A stretch of DNA of 64,000 nucleotides from CAYRHJ01 sp964424105 (GTDB lineage Bacteria; Planctomycetota; Phycisphaerae; UBA1845), in assembly GCA_964424105.1 (NCBI GenBank), contig CAYRHJ010000034.1, positions 48,099 to 112,098 on the forward strand, in the 5' to 3' direction. Below the pieces are notes generated by a model that did not search any database, was not told the origin of the DNA, and saw only the letters and a list, made by a program, of their open reading frames with translations. The position numbers and the translations under genes were made by a program. Positions 51,344-58,511 of this stretch are shown one piece after another; positions within the stretch are counted from its first letter, which is position 1; each line of letters begins with the position of its first letter.

Positions 51344-53014
51344 ATGATGATCGAGCTACCGCTAGCGGAGTTGCCGGCTTTCGGCGCGCATTTCAATCCA
51401 TTCAAGGTTTTGGCGATCGCCGTTCTGGTCATCGCGTGGTTTTTCGGCTGCCAATGGGTCGATCGGGACACGGACGTCGTGAAAACGCGACGGGAGCGTT
51501 GGAACATCATTGTTCTGGCGGCGGGCTTGCTGGGTTTGGCCTTGCTGTTCCTGCCGCCGTGGCAGGGATCGGCGTTTTTTCTGGGGTTATCGTTTTGGGT
51601 GTTGTTGGCGGGTGGCGGGCAGTTGGCCTACGTCGTGCATCGCAACGGGCGAGTGGTCCTTGACCAACGCGTGTTGACGCTGGGACACGTTAAGCGGCTT
51701 TTGGCTCGCGAGGACTCCGGTCCGTCGACCAAGCTCGATCGTGGGCAACGCATACACCTGGCCGATCATGAGGATAACATCGTCACCCGCCCTGCGGATC
51801 GTGAGGAGGCTGCGCTCTACGATGCGGGGCAGGATTTTCTTTTCGACGTTCTTTGGCGGCGCGCCTTGGTGGCGGAGGTGATCGCGGGGAAGGAAAAGGT
51901 TCGGGTGGTGTACAAGATCGACGGCGTGGTGGCTGATCGCAGCGACTTGCTGACGCCCGAGGATGCGAGTTTGGTGCTGCGATACGTGAAGCATCTGGCC
52001 GGTTTGAATCCGGAGGAGGTTCGCCGGCCACAGGATGGGCGAATCGCCGCGGGGTTGCTGATCGATTCTGGCGATTTGAATAAGCTTCAGGTGTTGACAT
52101 CCGGCTCGACGGCCGGTGAGCGATTGCGCATCACGGTGGAACAGCCCGCGGCGCGGAAGCGTCTGGTGGACCTGGGGATGTTCCCGCAGCGAATGGAAAA
52201 GCTGAAGCCGGTGCTTCGTTTGCCGGTGGGGTTGGTGGTGTTGAGCGGTCCGCGGGAAAGCGGTGTGACAACGACGCAGTATGCGGTGCTGCGGGAGCAC
52301 GACGCCTTCATCCAGAACGTGCACACGCTGGAGCGGAAGCGTATTTATGAATTGGACAACATCACGCAGGCCATCCACAACCCGGAGGAAGACGTGGCCT
52401 ATTCGCGTCGACTGCAAAGCGTCTTGCGTCGCGAGCCGGACGTGGTGGGCGTGGCGGATTGTAACGATCGGGAGACGGCCAAGATCGCCGTTCGGGCGGC
52501 AGCGGAGAATCGCAAGATTTATTTGGAGCTGGAGGGCAAGAGCGCGTTCGACACGCTGGCCCGCTTGATGGGCCTGGTCGAAGACAACGCGATGACGGCC
52601 AAGGCGCTGCTGGCCATCGTCAATCAGAGATTGGTGCGTATTTTGTGCTCGGCCTGCAGGCAGTCGTTCAAGCCGGATGAGAAGCTGCTTCGCAAAGCGA
52701 ACATACCGGCCAACAAGGTGGAGAATTTTCATCGTCCTCCGACGGAGCCGATCTTGGATCGCAAGGGCAGGGAGATTATCTGTCAGAGTTGCCAAGGGAG
52801 CGGCTACGTGGGTCGGACGGGCGTGTTTGAGGTGTTTATCGTAGATGACGAATGCCGGAAGTTGATCGCGGCCGGCGCCCCGATCAAGCAGATCAAGGGT
52901 CAGGCCCGCAAAGGCAAGATGTATCATCTGGATGAAGAGGGATTGCTGAAGGTGATTGAGGGCGTCACCAGCCTGGACGAGATCATCCGCGTCTTGCGTG
53001 ACGAGAAGAAGTAA
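51344..53014 (+). CDS. Membrane-anchored GspE/PilB-like pseudo-ATPase
   Basis: 556 residues. Three N-terminal membrane helices (about 20-40, 54-71 and 78-97), absent from normal GspE, precede a region aligned with the GspE N2 and ATPase domains. The nucleotide site is lost: Walker A reads GPRESGVTTT (302-311), with Val308 at the place of Lys; Walker B reads EPDVVGVADCND (365-376) without the catalytic Glu; the His box is replaced by ENRKIYLELEG. The zinc tetracysteine is kept: CSAC (435-438) and CQSC (480-483), then GYVGRTGVFEVF. It therefore looks like a structural, non-hydrolysing relative. The CvpA-like gene starts 14 bases later and is probably a partner. Confidence 0.85.
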   Translation: MMIELPLAELPAFGAHFNPFKVLAIAVLVIAWFFGCQWVDRDTDVVKTRRERWNIIVLAAGLLGLALLFLPPWQGSAFFLGLSFWVLLAGGGQLAYVVHRNGRVVLDQRVLTLGHVKRLLAREDSGPSTKLDRGQRIHLADHEDNIVTRPADREEAALYDAGQDFLFDVLWRRALVAEVIAGKEKVRVVYKIDGVVADRSDLLTPEDASLVLRYVKHLAGLNPEEVRRPQDGRIAAGLLIDSGDLNKLQVLTSGSTAGERLRITVEQPAARKRLVDLGMFPQRMEKLKPVLRLPVGLVVLSGPRESGVTTTQYAVLREHDAFIQNVHTLERKRIYELDNITQAIHNPEEDVAYSRRLQSVLRREPDVVGVADCNDRETAKIAVRAAAENRKIYLELEGKSAFDTLARLMGLVEDNAMTAKALLAIVNQRLVRILCSACRQSFKPDEKLLRKANIPANKVENFHRPPTEPILDRKGREIICQSCQGSGYVGRTGVFEVFIVDDECRKLIAAGAPIKQIKGQARKGKMYHLDEEGLLKVIEGVTSLDEIIRVLRDEKK

Positions 53015-53028
53015 GAGGAGACGATTCG

Positions 53029-54750
53029 TTGGATTGGCTGAGCCTGTTTCTGGTGATTTTGATGATCGCGGTGGCCTACATTCAAGTGGTCCACGGATTC
53101 ATCAGTTCGCTCATCATGTGCGTGCTGGTGCTGATATGCACGGTGCTGGCGTTTGCCAGCTTTGAATGGCTGGCCTACAGCTTTTTGATGAAGCAACTGG
53201 GCGATTTGGCGTTGCCGGTCGCGTTTATGGGGACGTTTGTTTTGCCGCTGATTGGCCTGCGCGTGGCGATGGACATGTGGTGTACGCGGGCGATGCTGCT
53301 GCCGTTGATTTTGGACAGGGGATGCGGTGTGGTCACCGGGTTTATTACCGGCATGATGGTGACCGGGGTGCTGGCGGTGGGTATGCAGATGTTGCCGTTG
53401 GGTGGATCATTCCTGGGCCACCAGGGGCTCGATCCCGAGAGTGGCGAGGAGAACAACCTGTGGATGTCGCCGGATCGGTTCGCGGTGAGCTTCGCGTCGA
53501 TGATGTCGTCCGGCGTGTTCAGCGGCGGGCGAAGCTGGTCGGAGGATCATCCGGATTTCATTTCTGAGATCCGCAATGCCCAGGCTCCTTTTCCGCAGAT
53601 GCGGAGTTATGCACCGCCTGATTCGGTTCGATTCGTCTCGGCTGAGATTCGCGAATATCTGTTTGATAAGAAGGCCGGTGAAGGTTTCGGAAGCAATGCC
53701 ACGCCGCCGTCATATAACCCCAGTGGTGCATCGCCGGGAAAGTATTGGTTCGTTGTCCGCCTCGGTTTGATGGCCGAGGCATGGGACGCCGATGAACAGC
53801 ATCGATTCACACGGCGGCAGGTGCGACTGTTGGGGTACGAATCGCCCAATCGCCCGCTGAAGAATTTTTATCCGGTGGGGTTGAACGACAACGATGACCC
53901 CACGCGTGCGGTGCGGATTTCGGACGAGTTCATCTATCAGACGGGTTCGGACGGCGAATGCGATTTCCTATTTGAGGTTCCGGACGAGTTCGCCCCGGTC
54001 TACATCGAATACAAGTTGGGGGGGCGCGTCGATCTGACCACGGTGACGCTGGCCGGCACGCGCGATGAACCTCCGTCGCCTGCCACGAGCCGGGCGCCCG
54101 CCGCCGATCCGAGCGGACCTGCCCGCACAACGTCGACATCGAACGAACCACCCGCGGGCAATACGTCTTCCGGCGGGCGCGTGTCAGGATCACGCGGAAC
54201 GGGGCGTCAAGCCGAATTCAGCAACGCCCTGCCCATGTCGATGGCCAACTACCAACAGACCGAGCTGGAGCAAAACGGCGGGGCGCTGGTCAGCGGCCAC
54301 ATCCACGGGAACGTAAGCGAGCAAGGAAGCGGCGGGATCAGCCGATTCGACGTTCCCGCCGACAAGCGGATGTTTCAACTGGACGTGGAAGTCTTGCGAG
54401 CGGGAAGTACGCTGGGACAGGCGCTGAGCTTCGCGGTGCGTTCACTCAAGGACTACCAGCTTCATGATGCAGCCGGCAATCTGTACCCGGTCATCGGGCA
54501 ATATGCCATCGCCGCGGTGAACGGCAGCGACGTGATCGAGGTTCAATATTTTCCGGAGGCGGTGGCGGCCACCAATCGCGGGGGTATTCGCGAGTTTGCC
54601 CGCATCAAGGACAGTCATCTGCGCGGATCGAACTATCAGCTCGTGTATTTGTTTTTGGTGGAACCGGGGGCGCAACTGACGGAATTCACCACGGGTGCGG
54701 GGCGACGGCCGACCGATTTGCGGGGGTTGAATCTGGTGGCCCCGAATTGA
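53029..54750 (+). CDS. CvpA-like membrane protein with large extracytoplasmic part
   Basis: 573 residues. The first 120 or so hold four hydrophobic helices with CvpA/colicin V production-like layout (LFLVILMIAVAYIQVVHGFI ... TGFITGMMVTGVLAVGMQML). The rest is soluble: a beta domain near 230-350 (VRLGLMAEAW ... VPDEFAPVYIEYKLGG), a Pro/Ser/Thr-rich linker, and a second beta domain near 440-560 of telokin/DUF4352-like appearance (FQLDVEVLRAGSTL). TTG start with AGGAG 10 bases upstream. It is tightly linked to the pseudo-GspE gene, suggesting a two-component membrane complex. No close family member is recognised beyond the CvpA-like part. Confidence 0.65.
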   Translation: MDWLSLFLVILMIAVAYIQVVHGFISSLIMCVLVLICTVLAFASFEWLAYSFLMKQLGDLALPVAFMGTFVLPLIGLRVAMDMWCTRAMLLPLILDRGCGVVTGFITGMMVTGVLAVGMQMLPLGGSFLGHQGLDPESGEENNLWMSPDRFAVSFASMMSSGVFSGGRSWSEDHPDFISEIRNAQAPFPQMRSYAPPDSVRFVSAEIREYLFDKKAGEGFGSNATPPSYNPSGASPGKYWFVVRLGLMAEAWDADEQHRFTRRQVRLLGYESPNRPLKNFYPVGLNDNDDPTRAVRISDEFIYQTGSDGECDFLFEVPDEFAPVYIEYKLGGRVDLTTVTLAGTRDEPPSPATSRAPAADPSGPARTTSTSNEPPAGNTSSGGRVSGSRGTGRQAEFSNALPMSMANYQQTELEQNGGALVSGHIHGNVSEQGSGGISRFDVPADKRMFQLDVEVLRAGSTLGQALSFAVRSLKDYQLHDAAGNLYPVIGQYAIAAVNGSDVIEVQYFPEAVAATNRGGIREFARIKDSHLRGSNYQLVYLFLVEPGAQLTEFTTGAGRRPTDLRGLNLVAPN

Positions 54751-54793
54751 GGGCAACGGCGAGTCGACGTGTCACGATTCCCGTCGCGGGCCA

Positions 54794-55003
54794 TCACATG
54801 GCGAGCGTTGCCGGCGTGGGGCGGGTTGCCGGTGGATGGGGTTCGATCGCGTCCAACTTGTCGCGCCGCTGGGCGTGTGGATCCTGCGAGCGGAGCTGCT
54901 GAAGATAATCCGACAAGTCTCGCTCCGAAAACTCAGCCAAGAATTCGCGCGTGGCATTACGATTGAAAGACGCGATACGGTCCATCATTTCCGACTTGGT
55001 CAT
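54794..55003 (-). CDS. Small conserved-looking hypothetical protein
   Basis: 69 residues. The first 42 (MTKSEMMDRIASFNRNATRE, then FLAEFSERDLSDYLQQL) look like a compact helical unit of real coding character; the last 25 are Pro/Thr-rich. It resembles short planctomycete proteins of unknown function known to me only by general pattern. It lies antisense between the CvpA-like gene and a zinc-ribbon protein. Ribosome-binding support is weak (GGAG 12 bases upstream). No function is proposed. Confidence 0.5.
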   Translation of the reverse strand: MTKSEMMDRIASFNRNATREFLAEFSERDLSDYLQQLRSQDPHAQRRDKLDAIEPHPPATRPTPATLAM

Positions 55004-55154
55004 CTGCGGAACGCTCCAACTTTCACCGCCTGAATTTGATCAGCAATCGCTGGTGTATCGGTTAAAGCGTCTGCGTTCTTAAAAGCCATTCGCCGAGCGG
55101 GCGAGTTGAGGCTGATCAGTTGACCCGATCCGGCGCACGGGCTAACTTCGCGTC

Positions 55155-55700
55155 ATGGCCATTCAGTTCCATTGCCCCGGTTGCGGCAAGCCCATCGAGG
55201 TCGACGAGGAGTGGTCCGGACGCAGCGTCGCCTGCCCCTATTGCCGGAATACAGTCCTCGCCCCGGCCCACTCGACCTTGCAGCCGCCAGAACCGATTCG
55301 AACGGCCCGGTCCTACGATCCCGCGCCACCGCAGGTGATCGAACGTGATGGAAACGCGCTGGCGACGTGGGGATTGGGGTTGGCGGTCGTTTGGCTGGTT
55401 TCGTGGTTTGTGATCGGGGCGGCTTTTACGAATCGCATTACTGAGGCTGTGGGCGCGGAACCTACGCGCGAGAATCTGCAACGATACATCGACGAGCACA
55501 TTCAAGGTGGAATGCCGCCGGATTGGGCGATCCTGTTGGCTGTGGCCTTGCTGGCCGAGTTGGCCATCTGGCTGGCTGGGGTGGTATGCTGCGTTCTGGC
55601 GGTCCGTGTCCGGCATCGACGGAGGCTGGCCCTGGTCGGGTTGGGAATTTTAAGTTTGCTGCCGATATTTCTATGCGGCAGCATCTCGATGAACCTTTGA
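55155..55700 (+). CDS. Zinc-ribbon membrane protein
   Basis: 181 residues. An N-terminal zinc ribbon (FHCPGCGKPIEVDEEWSGRS, then CPYC) is followed by a Pro-rich linker and three membrane helices: about 70-95, 125-150 and 157-177. Planctomycetes encode many such ribbon-plus-membrane proteins; their role is not known. A tandem of about three 23-base units (GGCTGGTGATGGTCGACGAA type, 55736-55806) lies between this gene and the next. Confidence 0.75.
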   Translation: MAIQFHCPGCGKPIEVDEEWSGRSVACPYCRNTVLAPAHSTLQPPEPIRTARSYDPAPPQVIERDGNALATWGLGLAVVWLVSWFVIGAAFTNRITEAVGAEPTRENLQRYIDEHIQGGMPPDWAILLAVALLAELAIWLAGVVCCVLAVRVRHRRRLALVGLGILSLLPIFLCGSISMNL

Positions 55701-55735
55701 CAATGGCTGCGGACCCAATCGGCCACAAAATCGCG

Positions 55736-55806
55736 GCTGGTGATGGTCGGCGAAGGCCGGTGATGGTCGACGCAGACTGGTGATGGTCGACGAAGGCTGG
55801 TGATTC
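55736..55806. repeat. Short tandem repeat (GGTGATGGTCGACG type)
   Basis: About three copies of a 23-base unit, each containing GGTGATGGTCG and ending with CGAAGGC or similar, in the gap before the next zinc-finger gene. Confidence 0.7.
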
Positions 55807-55842
55807 GCGCCATTCTCGATCCATGGGAGGCGCGGACGTATC

Positions 55843-56334
55843 ATGCAGTGTGATTATTGCGGCGCGCCCATGACGCTGGTCGAGTCGCGCGGTTACTTCC
55901 GTTGTGACTATTGTTTCAATCTTCATTTTCCGACGCCGGCAGAAGACTCCGCCGACCGCGTGATTCGTTTCGATGCGTCAAGCGAAACGTGTTGCCCCGC
56001 CTGCGAGCTGAAGCTGAACGAAGCGCTGCTGGACACTCACAGCGTCCTTTTTTGCGATCGCTGTCGCGGGGTGTTGATCACCCACGACGATTTCCTGGTG
56101 GTGATTCGCAAGCGCCGCCGCGCGCGTCAAAGCCCGCCCGATGACCCCACGCCCCTGAATCGCGATGACCTGAAGCGCCAGATCCCCTGCCCGGTGTGCT
56201 CGAATCAGATGGATGTGCATCCATACTATGGGCCTGGCAGCGTCGTCATTGATACGTGCCCGCGATGCAAGGTCATCTGGTTCGATCACGGCGAGATCGG
56301 TGCCATCGAACGGGCGCCGGGCAAGAACTGGTAA
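55843..56334 (+). CDS. Multi-zinc-ribbon protein (TFIIB-type zinc fingers)
   Basis: 163 residues with three Cys-pair sets: CDYCGAPM ... CDYC at the N-terminus, CCPAC ... CDRC in the middle, and CPVC ... CPRC near the end. The last is followed by WFDHGEIGAIE, the pattern of zf-TFIIB domains (CPxC ... CPxCxGxWxDxxEl). Such proteins are cytoplasmic and of unknown function, possibly nucleic acid or protein binding. The start ATG has GGAGG 11 bases upstream. It precedes the ABC exporter by 153 bases. Confidence 0.8.
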   Translation: MQCDYCGAPMTLVESRGYFRCDYCFNLHFPTPAEDSADRVIRFDASSETCCPACELKLNEALLDTHSVLFCDRCRGVLITHDDFLVVIRKRRRARQSPPDDPTPLNRDDLKRQIPCPVCSNQMDVHPYYGPGSVVIDTCPRCKVIWFDHGEIGAIERAPGKNW

Positions 56335-56487
56335 TAACTCGTCGGTTTATTTCAACGCAGCGCGGACGTTCACACCCTACAACGTGGCTGAACGCATGAC
56401 GCACGTGCCATTCCACGGGGATGGGACCGTCTGCCGTGTCAAGTTCCGCCGATCCTGATATGATCGAGCAGCAAGAGTTCATAAACC

Positions 56488-57255
56488 ATGCTGATCAAGG
56501 TCCGGCAACTTAGAAAAACGTATCAAATGGGCGATGCAACCGTACATGCCCTGGCTGGCGTGAATCTGGACATCGACTCCGGCGAATTCGTCAGCGTCAC
56601 GGGGGCATCGGGAAGCGGCAAGAGCACGCTCATGCACCTGCTGGGCTGTCTGGATCGACCGACGGCAGGTACCTATGAATTGGGCGGGCAACTGGTCAAC
56701 CGTCTATCGAACACGCAATTGGCTCGTATTCGCAACGCCCAGATCGGTTTTGTTTTTCAGACGTTCAATCTGATCAATCGCACGTCCGCACTCGACAACG
56801 TGGCTGTCCCGCTTTTCTATGGCCGGGACCGCGACACGCGGACGTTGGCGATGCAGGCATTGGAGGTCGTGGGGCTTTCCCACCGTGCTTCACACACGCC
56901 CGCTGAAATGTCCGGCGGCGAGCGACAACGCGTGGCCATCGCCCGTGCCATCGTTAAACACCCGTCGTTGATATTGGCCGACGAACCCACCGGCAATCTC
57001 GATTCACGAACGGGCGAGCAAATCCTACAGATATTCGAACGGCTTCATCAGGAAGGCACGACCATCGTGCTGGTGACGCACGAAATGAACGTGGCTGCAC
57101 GGGCCCAACGTTTGATTCACATGACCGACGGCGTCATCGACACGGATATCGAGGTCACCGATGCCCTGCGTCAAGACCTGCTGCAAAGCGCCGTCCTCGG
57201 TGCGGCGCATTTTGAAGGGCACGTCCTGACCGAGACCGTCCGCGAGAGGGGCTGA
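56488..57255 (+). CDS. MacB/LolD-type ABC transporter ATP-binding protein
   Basis: 255 residues with Walker A GASGSGKST, Q loop VFQTFNLI, signature MSGGERQRVAIARAI, Walker B LILADEPTGNLD and H loop VTHE. The sequence pattern is that of the MacB/LolD/FtsE-like group that drives mechanotransmission rather than classical import. The C-terminal 35 residues after the H loop are longer than in LolD. Four bases separate it from the permease gene, which forms the other half of the system. Substrate unknown; lipoproteins, toxins or peptides are possible. Confidence 0.93.
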   Translation: MLIKVRQLRKTYQMGDATVHALAGVNLDIDSGEFVSVTGASGSGKSTLMHLLGCLDRPTAGTYELGGQLVNRLSNTQLARIRNAQIGFVFQTFNLINRTSALDNVAVPLFYGRDRDTRTLAMQALEVVGLSHRASHTPAEMSGGERQRVAIARAIVKHPSLILADEPTGNLDSRTGEQILQIFERLHQEGTTIVLVTHEMNVAARAQRLIHMTDGVIDTDIEVTDALRQDLLQSAVLGAAHFEGHVLTETVRERG

Positions 57256-57259
57256 GCGC

Positions 57260-58474
57260 ATGTTCATTTTTCGACTTATCTGGACGGGACTGCTGGGGCT
57301 GAAGACCAACCTGATGCGCTCGCTGCTGGCCATGCTGGGCGTGATCATCGGGGTTTCCGCCGTGGTGTCGGCTATGTCCATTCTCGCCGGCGCGCAGAAA
57401 GACATCAGCGAACGATTCGAATCGATGGGAGCCGATCAGATCATGATCGTGTCGGGAAACAGCGAACGGCGCCGCACCCGCGATTCCAACTTCGACGCGC
57501 TCAAACCGGAAGACGCAGCCGCCATTCGCCAGCAATGCTCCCTGGTTATCAACACCGCTCCCGAAATTCAACAGCCCATGCAGCAGGTCAAGTATCTCCA
57601 CAAGAACACGGACGTCACCATCCTGGCGACCACCGAAGCCTATCAACGCATCAACGACTACCATCCGATCGAAGGTCGATTCGTGAGCGCGGAGGATGAT
57701 CGGGCGGAGCGAAAGTATTGCGTCCTCGGCTACAAGGTTGCCAAGGACCTGTTCGGCGAGTTTCCGCCCGTCGGCCAGCGCGTCAAGATCAATGGCCACG
57801 GATTCACCGTGATCGGCGTGATGGAGAAAAAAGGCTTTCTCGGCTTTCGCGAGGTCGATTCGCAGGTGGTCATTCCGCTGACCACGGGCATGAAGAAAAT
57901 CTTTGGCCTGCGGTTCGTGACCATGATCACCGCACAGGTCAACTCTGCGGCCATGGTAGAACCCGGCATCTTGCAGATCAGCCGGACGCTGCGTGCTCAA
58001 CATCGCATCCGGGCGGGCACGCCGGATGATTTCACGATTTTCACGCAGGAGCAGGCCAAGGAACAGGTGGCTGACTTCACCAAGATTTTCGAAGTGGTTC
58101 TGTACAGCATCGCGGGGATTTCACTCGTCGTCGGCGGTATCGGCATCATGAACATCATGCTGGTTTCCGTTACGGAACGGACCCGCGAAATCGGAGTTCG
58201 CATCGCCGTGGGCGCCCGCCGCATCGATATCGGCATTCAATTTCTGATCGAAGCCGCCGTCATCAGCGTCACCGGTGGGGCGGTCGGCGTCGTCGTGGGG
58301 ATGGCCTTCGCCGATTTGCTGGAACAGTGGACTCGCATCCTGCACACCTTCACGCCGCCCTCCGCCGTCGTCTTCGCCCTGCTGATGGCCGCCATCGTTG
58401 GAATCGTCAGCGGCATTTATCCCGCGGTGCGCGCTTCACGTCTCGACCCCGTCGAAGCTCTTCGATACGAGTGA
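57260..58474 (+). CDS. MacB-like ABC permease
   Basis: 404 residues with the MacB topology: one N-terminal membrane helix (MRSLLAMLGVIIGVSAVVSA), a periplasmic MacB-PCD domain (about 45-240) and three C-terminal helices with the FtsX domain (SIAGISLVVGGIGIMNIMLV, then VTERTREIGVRIAVGA). The Glu/Arg coupling motif and the end of the family (RASRLDPVEALRYE) are intact. No MacA-type adaptor or TolC is encoded nearby. Confidence 0.93.
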   Translation: MFIFRLIWTGLLGLKTNLMRSLLAMLGVIIGVSAVVSAMSILAGAQKDISERFESMGADQIMIVSGNSERRRTRDSNFDALKPEDAAAIRQQCSLVINTAPEIQQPMQQVKYLHKNTDVTILATTEAYQRINDYHPIEGRFVSAEDDRAERKYCVLGYKVAKDLFGEFPPVGQRVKINGHGFTVIGVMEKKGFLGFREVDSQVVIPLTTGMKKIFGLRFVTMITAQVNSAAMVEPGILQISRTLRAQHRIRAGTPDDFTIFTQEQAKEQVADFTKIFEVVLYSIAGISLVVGGIGIMNIMLVSVTERTREIGVRIAVGARRIDIGIQFLIEAAVISVTGGAVGVVVGMAFADLLEQWTRILHTFTPPSAVVFALLMAAIVGIVSGIYPAVRASRLDPVEALRYE

Positions 58475-58511
58475 CGCCGCAACGGCCCGTTTGTCGATTC
58501 CTGGAATGGGT

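Noticed and set aside
51587..52927. 446-codon antisense frame opposite the pseudo-GspE gene
   Set aside because: No domain is recognisable, and the plus-strand frame has clear GspE-like sequence with a zinc tetracysteine.
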